Source of the DNA: a virus
Direction: 5' to 3' (one strand)
DNA: 43,713 nucleotides
Virus record (IMG/VR): IMGVR_UViG_3300033995_000282
Coordinates: 1 to 43,713 of that record
Both the position numbers and the translations under genes were made by a program. Shown piece after piece: positions 1 to 7,829 of the stretch. The notes beneath the pieces are model-generated. The model saw only the letters and a program-made list of their open reading frames with translations. It had not been told where the DNA came from and made no database searches. Within the stretch, counting starts at the first letter, position 1; each line of letters opens with the position of its first letter.

Positions 1-1052
1 GTTGTTGATGTTGGTGTCTCAATTGCAACTGGAGCAACATACTTAACTGTAGATGTTGAAACTCCGATGGCACTTGAAAGAGCAACCTTTGTTGCAGTTG
101 CTACTGGATTTGTTGTAAATGTTACGATTTTGGCAACTGATGGAGTTAAAATTCCACCTAAGTTAAATGTAAGAGTAGAACTTGTTGAACCAGTGTGCTT
201 AGCATGAAGATCATATGATCCTGTTGATGCTGTAAGTGAGTCTGTTGACTCTAAGAATGTGTTTGTTGTTGGTGTTCCAGATCGGGAAGCGGTTGTTAAA
301 ACACTTCCTGGAGCAGTTAACTTACCTTTTGTTACAGTTAACGTTTCTGTTGATCCAACTGCAATAGTTGAAGAAACTGTAATTCTTTCTAGAGAATTAC
401 GAAGTAGTGTTGGAATACCATTGGTATCTTTAAGTGTAATTCCAAGATCGACTGAAACATCTCCTGCTGTTACTAAAGAAGAAGAACTTGTTTCTAATGA
501 AACTGGAGTTCCTCCAACCTTAACATCTGCGGTAAAGTAAGCCTCTCCACCATCAATGGTTGAGTTTCCGCCAATTGTGTTTCCCACGTTGTCAATCCAT
601 AATAAAATTTTATAAGTTCCTGGAGTTCTAAATGCGTTTGACAAAACGCTTACAGAATCAACTGTAACTGTTTCATCACTTCCGCCTAGAACAACAGTTG
701 CTGCAGTGTTGTTTGATAAAGTTGCAAGAGCCACAAGAGTGTCTCCAACTGTAATTTGAGTTGTTGCATCTACTGTTGCTGGTGTTGGATTTGAAATAAT
801 GCGACCACGAACAGTTACTGTTTCGCTTGCTCCAGATGTATCTGAAAGAGCAATCATTGAAACAGAGACCTTGTTATCTGCTGCAGTTGCTGATGCAACG
901 CCATTAGATAATGATGATGAACGGTTTGGAACGGTATCTACTGATAGAATTCCAGTAATTGCTGCATTGGCTGGGGCTGATGTAATTACAGACACTCCAG
1001 ACAGGGCAAGCGCACTAACTGCTGTAACAGCAATCTTTTTAAATAAGTTCAT
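1..1052 (-). CDS. Secreted Ser/Thr/Val-rich surface-type protein, N-terminal part (runs off left edge)
   Basis: An open frame of about 350 codons runs from an ATG at 1052 off the left edge without a stop. The start follows an AGGAG ribosome site five bases upstream. The first 30 residues form a textbook Sec signal peptide: MNLFKK, a hydrophobic core (IAVTAVSALALSGVSVI), then APANAA with predicted cleavage after ANA. The mature part is rich in Thr, Ser, Val and Gly, almost free of Cys, and looks like a beta-sandwich extracellular protein; I recognise no named domain. It is transcribed from its own promoter placed at the end of the terminase gene. A secreted product of this kind could alter the host surface or be an adhesin; that is inference. 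The C-terminus and total length are unknown. Confidence 0.8.
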   Translation of the reverse strand, partial: MNLFKKIAVTAVSALALSGVSVITSAPANAAITGILSVDTVPNRSSSLSNGVASATAADNKVSVSMIALSDTSGASETVTVRGRIISNPTPATVDATTQITVGDTLVALATLSNNTAATVVLGGSDETVTVDSVSVLSNAFRTPGTYKILLWIDNVGNTIGGNSTIDGGEAYFTADVKVGGTPVSLETSSSSLVTAGDVSVDLGITLKDTNGIPTLLRNSLERITVSSTIAVGSTETLTVTKGKLTAPGSVLTTASRSGTPTTNTFLESTDSLTASTGSYDLHAKHTGSTSSTLTFNLGGILTPSVAKIVTFTTNPVATATKVALSSAIGVSTSTVKYVAPVAIETPTST

Positions 1053-1099
1053 TTTTCTCCTATAAGTTAACATGATTTTAGCCTTTATGACTATACCTT

Positions 1100-1129
1100 A
1101 TTATAGCAGATATATAAGAACTGCGTCAA
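1100..1129 (-). promoter_or_regulatory. Near-consensus sigma70-type promoter for the secreted protein
   Basis: On the minus strand TTGACG (1124-1129) is followed after 18 bases by TATAAT (1100-1105), which is preceded by TGC, so it also has an extended -10 element. It lies in the gap just downstream of the terminase stop and about 47 bases upstream of the ATG at 1052. It is the best -35/-10 pair I found in the window. Confidence 0.75.
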
Positions 1130-1134
1130 ACTGA

Positions 1135-2922
1135 CTATAATAAATTAAACTTTCCCAAAAACTCTTCTACATCTTTTGGCATCTGCATATTACGTCTTTC
1201 TTCTCTTTCTTGAAATTCTTGTCTATTTCTTTCTTTTGCAGCACTGCCCCAAGTGTGTACATCAATTTCTAAGTTTAAATCTTTTTGTGTGTGTGCAATT
1301 GCTCCATAGACTGCACCACAAACAGCATCTGCTAAATCTTTAGATGACTTACGTGGGTGGTCCACTCTGTTACCTTTCATAATTTTTAACTCAGAAAGTT
1401 CCTGAAGCAATAAATCAATTTGTGGCATTGCAATTCTTTCTTCATAAACCATCATTGCTAAATCTTCATAATGTTTTTTAGCAACTGAAACTGTATCTGT
1501 ATTTATTCCAACAGCCTTAAGTTCATTTTGAATATCAAACGATTGCCATCTATCAAAGGATACAATACCAATGTTAAATCCTTGCCTTCTTAGATTAATG
1601 ATCCATTGTTTTACTTCAGATAAATTTACTGGTCCCTCGATTTTTGGCTCCCACCATGCAACAGCATCTACAACAACAACTGGTGCAACCTGTTCATAGT
1701 CTTTAATAACTTGAATGTTAACCCATTTATCAACGTGTGCAATAGCAACAGCACACTTATCATGCTTCTGTGCAAGGTCTGCGTGTATATAATATGTTTT
1801 GTCTGGGTCTGGTTTAAAAGATTCATCAAACCTTCTATTAGAATCTAATGGGTTTCTTAGGGTCATACACTTAACTAACTTATCTTTTTGTTTAAAAAAC
1901 GCATCTGATGAAAATGTTGGGATACATGCAAAACGCATCATTGCATCACCTAAGTCTGTATAGAACGCATGTTTAAAATCTTCAATACTTCTTGTTGGGT
2001 TTACTTCCCATGTTGGTCTTTTTAATGCTAAGATTCCAGGAAACTTATATGAAATAATATAATCTTCATCCCAGGAAATTTCAAATGAATTGTCTGGAGT
2101 ATCTCCTAGTTCTGGATTTAAAATAAACTTGTGGGTTTTTTCAACAACTTCTTTTTCAGCAATTACGCTATCATATTTTTCCGATATAAAGTCTCCTGGA
2201 TATCTTGGAAAAGAAAGCAATACAACCTTTCCAAGATCTGGAAAACGAGAGTCTACGGAACCACGAAAGGCTTTATAAATGTTTTCTGCAGTCTTTCCTT
2301 GTTCATTACCAGTTCCAACTTCAGAAGCAAATCCAGAAATTTCATCAAGTACTGCAAGTAATAAGTTTAAACCTTCATGTGATTCTCGTTCTGAGTGTCC
2401 AGAATAAACTGTTATGGATTGATCAAATTCAATAGAGTCTGCTTTTGCATTATACTTTCCTGCAAACCAAGGAGATTTTTCAATCTTATTTTTAAACCCT
2501 TTGAAAAAAACGTTCTTTGCTTGTTGAGCATTTATAGCAACGTTAATAAGATCTATTGCGTCTCCGCTTGGTTTTCCGAAGTATCTTGCGGGGTCTTTAA
2601 GACATAGTAACTTATAAACAATATAGGCACAAGCCACAGTCGAAGTAAAGTCCTTGCCACTACCCTTCCCAAGTTGTAGAATAATTTCGTTTTTAGTAAA
2701 TTTGTCATAATATTTTTTACCTTCCACTGTTCCCATTATTTTTTCTAAATCTTCTTGCTTGTATATTTGGCTCATTGCTTCAACAATTTCATATTGTATT
2801 TTTGATAATGGTGGCTGACCTAAATAGTTTGGAGACTCAATAAATGTTTTAGCATCTACTGGAATTTCTAAAAAATTATTGTCTTCAAGTACTTCTAAAA
2901 ACTCATTGAACATCGTGGACAA
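1135..2922 (-). CDS. terL: Terminase large subunit (packaging ATPase and nuclease)
   Basis: This 595-residue protein is the packaging motor: an N-terminal ATPase that pumps DNA into the prohead and a C-terminal RNase H-fold nuclease that cuts the concatemer. The Walker A loop GKGSGKD is at residues 85-91 and Walker B with the catalytic acid (AVLDEIS) at about 190-196. The nuclease acids appear in YIHADLAQ (about residue 377), SFDRWQS (about 458) and KDLADAVCG (about 535). Length is normal for the family. It overlaps the upstream putative small subunit by 20 bases, which supports translational coupling. The gene lies far from the capsid genes in this window, at the end of the replication block, so on a circular map it would precede the secreted protein and whatever lies beyond the left edge. 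Confidence 0.95.
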   Translation of the reverse strand: MSTMFNEFLEVLEDNNFLEIPVDAKTFIESPNYLGQPPLSKIQYEIVEAMSQIYKQEDLEKIMGTVEGKKYYDKFTKNEIILQLGKGSGKDFTSTVACAYIVYKLLCLKDPARYFGKPSGDAIDLINVAINAQQAKNVFFKGFKNKIEKSPWFAGKYNAKADSIEFDQSITVYSGHSERESHEGLNLLLAVLDEISGFASEVGTGNEQGKTAENIYKAFRGSVDSRFPDLGKVVLLSFPRYPGDFISEKYDSVIAEKEVVEKTHKFILNPELGDTPDNSFEISWDEDYIISYKFPGILALKRPTWEVNPTRSIEDFKHAFYTDLGDAMMRFACIPTFSSDAFFKQKDKLVKCMTLRNPLDSNRRFDESFKPDPDKTYYIHADLAQKHDKCAVAIAHVDKWVNIQVIKDYEQVAPVVVVDAVAWWEPKIEGPVNLSEVKQWIINLRRQGFNIGIVSFDRWQSFDIQNELKAVGINTDTVSVAKKHYEDLAMMVYEERIAMPQIDLLLQELSELKIMKGNRVDHPRKSSKDLADAVCGAVYGAIAHTQKDLNLEIDVHTWGSAAKERNRQEFQEREERRNMQMPKDVEEFLGKFNLL

Positions 2923-3439
2923 TTGTTATTACCTCATTGTCTTTAGCAATAGATGATAATCTTTTCATAATTTCATCTCTTACCTGTGGATATTCAGAAG
3001 CAATATCACGTAAAATGCCAATTAATACTTCTTGTTTTTGTTCAACTTCTAAGATCTCTTCTGCTAATTCTTTATTCTCTAGTAATCCCGCTTTTTGTAA
3101 CATATCAATTCTTTTAGATTCAATATCTAATACTAATTTAATTGCATTAGTCTTTGCTCCAAGATTATTATTTAATCCAGCCTCATCAATAACTTCATAG
3201 GCTTTAGAGATTAACTTTCCGTAATGCTGATCTGCTGCTGCTAATGCTTCCTTTGCTCTACCTCTAATTGCATCATTAGCAGATGCCATAACTTTCCACT
3301 CATTAATAAGTGCAACAACTCTAACTCTAGGCATGTTTAAATCTTTTGATATTTTAGTTGGGTCGCTACCTTTTAAATATTCTTCTACTACTTTATTAAT
3401 CTGATCTAGATGTTCAATAAGTTCAACTTCAGTTGACAT
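2903..3439 (-). CDS. Putative terminase small subunit (HTH and coiled coil)
   Basis: A 178-residue, mostly helical protein. Residues about 25-50 (PTKISKDLNMPRVRVVALINEW) read as a helix-turn-helix, followed by a long charged helical region suited to oligomerisation. An N-terminal DNA-binding HTH, a helical oligomerisation segment and a position directly upstream of and overlapping terL are the hallmarks of the small subunit that recognises phage DNA and loads the motor. I see no family-specific motif, so the call rests mainly on architecture and position. It starts 11 bases inside the end of the DUF3310 gene. Confidence 0.7.
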   Translation of the reverse strand: MSTEVELIEHLDQINKVVEEYLKGSDPTKISKDLNMPRVRVVALINEWKVMASANDAIRGRAKEALAAADQHYGKLISKAYEVIDEAGLNNNLGAKTNAIKLVLDIESKRIDMLQKAGLLENKELAEEILEVEQKQEVLIGILRDIASEYPQVRDEIMKRLSSIAKDNEVITIVHDVQ

Positions 3440-3674
3440 GATTTAATCCTTCAATTCTATAGATTTCATCTTGAATATAAAAAATTGCTTTCTTTAAATC
3501 TTCAACATGTTTGTCTTCGTTTTTTAATCCTGCTCTCCAAAGATACTTGATAGCATTACCTATATTAAAATTTCTATGCCTAGTTATCTCTAGGCACTCA
3601 ACACCAGATGGGTCTGTTGTATAGTGTGCTGGGTGGCTAACTTGATCAACCGTAATGTTTAAATTATCGCTCAT
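3429..3674 (-). CDS. DUF3310-type small phage protein
   Basis: An 81-residue protein when started at the ATG at 3674. This start overlaps the stop of the methyltransferase gene (ATGA) and has a GGAGG site six to seven bases upstream; a longer in-frame reading to 3743 lacks this support and would run deep into the upstream gene. The signature VSHPAHYT, then ECLEI, then NIGNAIKYLWRAGLKN and HVEDLKKAIFYI is the pattern of DUF3310, small proteins common in phages and sometimes labelled nucleotide kinase-like without good proof. The molecular function is not established. Confidence 0.85.
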   Translation of the reverse strand: MSDNLNITVDQVSHPAHYTTDPSGVECLEITRHRNFNIGNAIKYLWRAGLKNEDKHVEDLKKAIFYIQDEIYRIEGLNHVN

Positions 3675-4330
3675 GATCCTCCGTGCACACCAAAATATTT
3701 CATAAATTTTGGATATTGAATAACCAGTGGATCTACCCACCAATCTTCGTGTGAATGTTTTTGAACTAATGCATAGCCTAAAGAATTTAAAATTTCTCTT
3801 GCTGCATCTCTCTGAGGTTGCAATTTAAAATGACTACGCATGTCATGCTCAAATGTAATTACTGAAAACCTATAAGTATTAAGTGGAATAGCAAGAAGTC
3901 CTAACAAAGAAAGATGTGGATTTCCATTTGGTCTACCTAGTAGATCATATCCAGCATCAATATCTATTTGCAAAAAATCAATTTGTTTTGGAAAATTGTT
4001 TTCTTCAAAATACTTAATATAATTAAATTGTGTTGCATCTCCAAGAATACATGGATTTTTTCTGTTTGCAGTTATTTCTTCATGAAGTTTAGGACTAATT
4101 TCAAAAGACACACCTTTCCAACCGTAGATATTTTCTAGTTGATACGTATTACTTATAATTTTTGAGTGGTAGGCCCCTAATTCAACGTAGTATCCATTTC
4201 TTTTTTGATCTAAAATATCAATAACAAAGTTTTCTGCATGGGATAATCCCATATTTGGTTGATCTAAATTTAATATATCATAGGAATTATATATCTCTTC
4301 TTTTGTAAATTCTTTATTGTCTTTATTCAT
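3671..4330 (-). CDS. FkbM-family SAM-dependent methyltransferase
   Basis: A 219-residue protein with the FkbM signature: YYVELGAYHSKIISNTYQLE (about residues 47-66) is the SAM-binding motif I region, followed by GWKGVSFEISP, where the acidic residue normally holds the SAM ribose, and QIDFLQIDIDAGYDLL, a motif II/III-like strand. FkbM-type enzymes O-methylate sugars and small molecules. In phages they occur as accessory genes and may modify glycans or virion parts; the substrate here cannot be told. The start has an AAGGAGAT site seven bases upstream and overlaps the stop of the small HTH gene. The WWVDP near the C-terminus is unremarkable for the family. Confidence 0.8.
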   Translation of the reverse strand: MNKDNKEFTKEEIYNSYDILNLDQPNMGLSHAENFVIDILDQKRNGYYVELGAYHSKIISNTYQLENIYGWKGVSFEISPKLHEEITANRKNPCILGDATQFNYIKYFEENNFPKQIDFLQIDIDAGYDLLGRPNGNPHLSLLGLLAIPLNTYRFSVITFEHDMRSHFKLQPQRDAAREILNSLGYALVQKHSHEDWWVDPLVIQYPKFMKYFGVHGGS

Positions 4331-4482
4331 CTTTTTGATCTCCTTAGTTTAAACTTAGCAAGGTAGACGTAAATAGTTTCCACTGTGCATCCACACTCCT
4401 TGGCAATCTCTTCTGGAGTCTTTTTATCGATAACATATCGTTTACGCATAAAGACTTCTGATGTATACAGTTTAGCAGCCAT
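4327..4482 (-). CDS. Small helix-turn-helix protein (51 aa)
   Basis: A 51-residue frame (starts MAAKLYTSEV, ends KLRRSKR) fills the gap between two larger genes, and its TGA stop overlaps the ATG of the FkbM gene. Residues about 22-44 (TPEEIAKECGCTVETIYVYL) are a clear helix-turn-helix of the kind seen in resolvases, transposase N-termini and small phage regulators. The basic C-terminus (KFKLRRSKR) fits DNA binding. It starts four bases after the preceding gene's stop, with no clear ribosome site, so it may depend on coupling. It could be a local regulator or an accessory DNA-packaging factor. Confidence 0.75.
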   Translation of the reverse strand: MAAKLYTSEVFMRKRYVIDKKTPEEIAKECGCTVETIYVYLAKFKLRRSKR

Positions 4483-4486
4483 ATCG

Positions 4487-5131
4487 TTATTTGTCAACCT
4501 GGTTTAAATTAATATCATAGTCAAACCTATCAGAGTTTTCCATGATCCATTTATCTTGATTTTCAACATCATATTTTCTTTCATTGATTATTCTATCAAT
4601 TAAGTATTCTTTTTCAAGAGTAAATGATGGTTCATAGATACGAACCCTATTGTTAGGTTGAATAGCAAAGTTTCCATCGTCTCTTTGTATAACATGTCCA
4701 CACTTATGGTCTGCTGGACTTTCTGAATATCCATCATCTAAAACATTTGTATCTGGGTTATGCCAGTCTAATGTAAACAGATATGTTCCTTTATGCATTG
4801 TTTTTGTTCTATCTATGTAAGACATTCTAAGGTTAGTTAAATTTTCAAACTGAGTTACAGCAATATGATGACTAAAAGAATTCCACAAAACTAGATTATG
4901 AAGGTCAACTTCAGGAACTCCTGGCTCTGTACAGAAAGCAGAAATTGGAAGCCTCCACCAAAGACCGCCATCTGGCATCATGATATGAAATAGTGGACTT
5001 CTAGATTTTAAACTTGAAACACCAAAGACTACGCACTCAAAATATTTATCGTGACTGTCTTTATGATTTCTTAAATAATTTCCTCTTACATAACACGAAA
5101 TCGGTGGTATGTTTGCATTTAACTCTGGCAT
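4487..5131 (-). CDS. Conserved-looking phage protein of unknown function (214 aa)
   Basis: I do not recognise this protein. It is 214 residues, rich in Trp, His and aromatic residues, with no transmembrane segment or signal peptide. Segments such as FHIMMPDGGLWWRLPISAF and TYLFTLDWHNPD suggest a compact beta-rich fold. The last 50 residues are charged and helical. Its ATG overlaps the RuvC stop by one base (TAATG), so it is probably co-translated with the resolvase. Its place between recombination and packaging genes gives no firm hint of role. Confidence 0.75.
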   Translation of the reverse strand: MPELNANIPPISCYVRGNYLRNHKDSHDKYFECVVFGVSSLKSRSPLFHIMMPDGGLWWRLPISAFCTEPGVPEVDLHNLVLWNSFSHHIAVTQFENLTNLRMSYIDRTKTMHKGTYLFTLDWHNPDTNVLDDGYSESPADHKCGHVIQRDDGNFAIQPNNRVRIYEPSFTLEKEYLIDRIINERKYDVENQDKWIMENSDRFDYDINLNQVDK

Positions 5132-5721
5132 TACTTGTCAACTCCCATTGCTTTATCCCAGTTTTTTATAGCCCAATGTCCAATGCCACAGGCGTCTGCT
5201 ACATCGTTGTCAGTTATAGATCTATCATACTGCATATTGATAAACCTTATTGTTCTTTCTTTGCGTAAATTTCTTTCATAGGTCTTATACCAAGACTCTG
5301 ACTTTCCAGGATTTGCTGATCGTATGGCAAACTTTTCATCTTTGTCAATTTTCTTATTACCAATAAAGTTTTGCCAAGTTATTGGAGAAACTGTTCCTAT
5401 AACCTTTGTGCCAGTTAGCCCTGCTGCCCCTAACAAGGCCCCTTGAACAAGTGCTAGGTCTGCAGCAACCTTTGGACTATTCATAAAAACTGTATGCTCA
5501 ATTACTATAGCCTCAAATCCTCCATAGTAATCTAAAAAAGATTTAGTCTTATTACATGCATCCATGACTTTTTCATAGTTTGTGTTACCTTCAAAATTAA
5601 TCTTGCCAACTGTTCCAAGAACATCATCATTAAATACAGCAAATGCAAAACTGGTAGTGCTAGCATCAATAGAACATATACTTTTTGGTTTAATAGCAAA
5701 GCCCCATTTATTCTTGTTCAT
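5131..5721 (-). CDS. RuvC-like Holliday junction resolvase
   Basis: A 196-residue RNase H-fold nuclease. The acidic residues expected in RuvC are present: D19 in SIDASTTSFAFAV, E75 in AIVIEHT, and the C-terminal DNDVADACGIGHWA with two Asp at about 172-177. The middle AADLALVQGALLGAA matches the conserved helix of RuvC. The likely job is resolving branched DNA before packaging, working with the RecA, SSB and Cas4-like proteins encoded upstream. It overlaps the zinc-finger gene by 14 bases. A RuvC fold could also serve other structure-specific nucleases, but the motif set is good. Confidence 0.85.
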   Translation of the reverse strand: MNKNKWGFAIKPKSICSIDASTTSFAFAVFNDDVLGTVGKINFEGNTNYEKVMDACNKTKSFLDYYGGFEAIVIEHTVFMNSPKVAADLALVQGALLGAAGLTGTKVIGTVSPITWQNFIGNKKIDKDEKFAIRSANPGKSESWYKTYERNLRKERTIRFINMQYDRSITDNDVADACGIGHWAIKNWDKAMGVDK

Positions 5722-5998
5722 ATTGCATATAACCTTTAATTTGATTAAGCATTCTGTGTAATTCTTTTGGATCTACCGTGCAATTTGGACAATAGTTAAC
5801 GTCGTTGTACATTGAAAGGGTAGTTCCACAACCTCTGGCACATTTTCTATCTTTGCCAATTCTTTTTTTTCTTTTATTTAATGCCTGCTTGTTAGCAATT
5901 TTTACTTTTGTTGCTTCATTTCTACAAGTTGGACTACAGTAAATTTGATAACTTACTGTAGCATCAAACATATTCTCGCACCAACTACACGGCTTCAC
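5708..5998 (-). CDS. Zinc-finger protein with two Cys clusters (96 aa)
   Basis: A 96-residue basic protein with two likely zinc sites: CSWC at residues 4-7 paired with CSPTC at about 21-25, and CARGC at about 53-57 paired with CPNC at about 70-73. A lysine-rich linker (ATKVKIANKQALNKRKKR) lies between them. This is a double treble-clef or zinc-ribbon layout suited to nucleic acid binding. It is sandwiched, with 14-base overlaps on both sides, between the Cas4-like nuclease and the RuvC resolvase, so a helper role in DNA processing is a fair inference. I cannot name a family. Confidence 0.75.
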   Translation of the reverse strand: MKPCSWCENMFDATVSYQIYCSPTCRNEATKVKIANKQALNKRKKRIGKDRKCARGCGTTLSMYNDVNYCPNCTVDPKELHRMLNQIKGYMQYEQE

Positions 5999-6800
5999 TT
6001 AGACCTTCTAGTGGAGCAATTTTAATTACTCCTGCTCCTGCATCAGCGCAGGCTTTTTGTACTGGACAACTCTTACAAATTTTTGAATTTGCACGATAGT
6101 TTTTATTAGGAAGAGTTCTATCTTCCCAAGCCTTGCGTACTTCTCTTAGCCAGTTAAATGTATTGTCTATCCATTGTCTGTAATAATCATTTACACTAAT
6201 TGGAATTGCAAGAAGTTCATGGCTGTTTTTATTTTCATATAATAAAACTCCATCTTTCTTCTTAAGAATTTTCATATACAGTAGTATCTGAATGATGTGA
6301 CCTTTTTTAGCCTTATTCATTCTTTTATAATACTGAAATGCTTCTTCTCCAGTTGTTTTAATTTCTAGTACAACCTCTTCGTCATTAATAATTAAAATAC
6401 CATCTCCATATCCAAAAATTGGAGGATCTTGGTTACTAATTTTAAATTCAGTTGTTGGCTTGCCAGTCTTTTCATCAGTAAATACTTTTGCTATTCCAGA
6501 ATTAAGAATTGCATCTTGAATTCTTCCATGAGATAACGTACCATTGCCCATATTTGCAGCAGAGAATGGCGTAGTCAAGTCATCAAACTCGTTGCCATCA
6601 AAGGCTAAGTACCAATATCTAGCGCACTCACCAAACCCATAAGCAATTGTTGATGGGGCAAATGTTTTCTTTTGAACAAACTTTTTGTCACGACCTACAA
6701 GATAGCCTTTTTCAATAGCCTCAACTAAAGATTTAGTATCTATGTGACTTTCTGCCTTTGCTTGTTTTACCATTACTTGTTGTAGTAAACTTTTAGTCAT
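5985..6800 (-). CDS. Cas4/RecB-like PD-(D/E)XK exonuclease with Fe-S cysteines
   Basis: A 271-residue nuclease. The PD-(D/E)XK motifs are all present: H91 (GTLSHGRIQ), D133 (GYGDGI), E146 and K148 (VLEIKTT), and the QxxxY motif Q171/Y175 (HIIQILLYMK). Four cysteines are placed as in Cas4 and AddB: C59 (GECARYW), then C242, C245 and C251 (ICKSCPVQKAC), which would hold a 4Fe-4S cluster. Known Cas4-like enzymes are single-strand exonucleases. In phages without CRISPR arrays they act in recombination or end processing. The ATG has AAAGGA six bases upstream. No array or cas1/cas2 is present. Confidence 0.85.
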   Translation of the reverse strand: MTKSLLQQVMVKQAKAESHIDTKSLVEAIEKGYLVGRDKKFVQKKTFAPSTIAYGFGECARYWYLAFDGNEFDDLTTPFSAANMGNGTLSHGRIQDAILNSGIAKVFTDEKTGKPTTEFKISNQDPPIFGYGDGILIINDEEVVLEIKTTGEEAFQYYKRMNKAKKGHIIQILLYMKILKKKDGVLLYENKNSHELLAIPISVNDYYRQWIDNTFNWLREVRKAWEDRTLPNKNYRANSKICKSCPVQKACADAGAGVIKIAPLEGLSEAV

Positions 6801-6828
6801 TATATTCCTTTGTTTAGATAAGTATACA

Positions 6829-7134
6829 CTATCTGGTAATATATTTCAGTGCTGACACTAAATTGTTTACTGCCTCTGCTGCAGTATAGTAAATGTTTTT
6901 CTTTCCCCTGTTACTTTTGTCAACATTTGCCATCCAAGTTGCCTTTAATGCCAACTTAGCAGCAATAGCCTGAAGTCTAACAATTTCTAAGGTTGCAACT
7001 TGAATTGGAATATCTGGTTTAATAATAAGTTTAGCAATCATAGTCAGTGCAGTTGTAAGGTCTTCATCTTGCATAAACTCTGCTATATCTGACAGATCAT
7101 TAAGTTGTTCTAGTGTTGTATTATTTTGTTCCAA
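6829..7134 (-). CDS. Small helical protein of unknown function (TTG start)
   Basis: A 101-residue, nearly all-helical protein without recognised motifs. The frame can only begin at a TTG (7132-7134), because an in-frame stop lies two codons upstream; the next start would be an ATG at residue 21. Its C-terminal half is basic (KSNRGKKNIYYTAAEAVNNL). It precedes the Cas4-like gene by 28 bases. The helical content and position might suit a small accessory DNA-metabolism factor, but nothing in the sequence identifies one. Confidence 0.65.
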   Translation of the reverse strand: MEQNNTTLEQLNDLSDIAEFMQDEDLTTALTMIAKLIIKPDIPIQVATLEIVRLQAIAAKLALKATWMANVDKSNRGKKNIYYTAAEAVNNLVSALKYITR

Positions 7135-7151
7135 AGTAAACTACTTTCTAT

Positions 7152-7823
7152 TTATTTTAACAATGAATCTTTTGCATAATATTCTTCTTGATATTTATAA
7201 AATTTTGGATCCTTGACCCAAGCATTCATTCTTTTTTCTCTTTCTTCTTGACTTCTTGCTACAAGATTTAATTCTTCAAAATCTTTTTTAGTTGAAAAAT
7301 GCATAGTTAAAACTTCAGTATTATCTCCATCATTAAATAATATTGGCTCTCTCCAATGGATTGTGCCAGCGCCCCAAAAAACAAGAAGGTCTCCATATTC
7401 AAGATTGAATTCATCTTCTTCAATAATAATTGGCCAATCAATATTTTTATCTAATTGATAGTCAAGCGTTAGTTTAGTATAATAATTATCTGAATCAAAA
7501 TGTGGTGGAAGTTTTGGATTTACTCCTGGATTATGCTCTTGATTATAACTTAAATAACTGTTATGAAACATAAAAACTTCTTCTCCAACCATATCTGAAG
7601 CAAATTTTTCAAGTTTTCTACGTATATGCTCTGGGTACATAACCTCTATTTGCATTCGTGCCATTTTTGGCAAAACTAATGGGGCATAAAATTCATTTAA
7701 ATCTTTAGCATTTTTTTGATACTTGACTATTGCAAGCAAAACTTCTACCTCTTCATCAGTAAAAAAATTTTTGATAATATGTGGAGTTATGTTATTTTTA
7801 GGTTTATATTTATCTAGATACAT
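7152..7823 (-). CDS. 2-oxoglutarate/Fe(II)-dependent oxygenase-like protein
   Basis: A 223-residue protein when started at the ATG at 7823 (MYLDKYKPKNN). The double-stranded beta-helix motif is visible: PPHFDSDNYYTKLTLDYQL supplies HxD, and GAGTIHWREP supplies the distal His, with GDLLVFWG just before it. The Arg that would bind 2-oxoglutarate is likely in HWREP. This resembles prolyl-hydroxylase-like 2OG-Fe(II) enzymes; the substrate is unknown. An ATG six codons earlier (7841) is possible, but neither start has a ribosome site, whereas TATAAT lies exactly six bases before the 7823 ATG, which suggests a leaderless start. The N-terminal IIKNFFTDEEVE is also typical of the family. Confidence 0.75.
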   Translation of the reverse strand: MYLDKYKPKNNITPHIIKNFFTDEEVEVLLAIVKYQKNAKDLNEFYAPLVLPKMARMQIEVMYPEHIRRKLEKFASDMVGEEVFMFHNSYLSYNQEHNPGVNPKLPPHFDSDNYYTKLTLDYQLDKNIDWPIIIEEDEFNLEYGDLLVFWGAGTIHWREPILFNDGDNTEVLTMHFSTKKDFEELNLVARSQEEREKRMNAWVKDPKFYKYQEEYYAKDSLLK

Positions 7824-7829
7824 ATATAT

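Noticed and set aside
259-1065. Plus-strand open frames over the left end
   Set aside because: They lie opposite the signal-peptide gene, have no ribosome site or domain, and the minus-strand frame has a full promoter, ribosome site and secretion signal.
5985-6800. CRISPR-Cas adaptation locus based on the Cas4-like gene
   Set aside because: No cas1, cas2 or repeat-spacer array is present and the neighbours are phage recombination genes.
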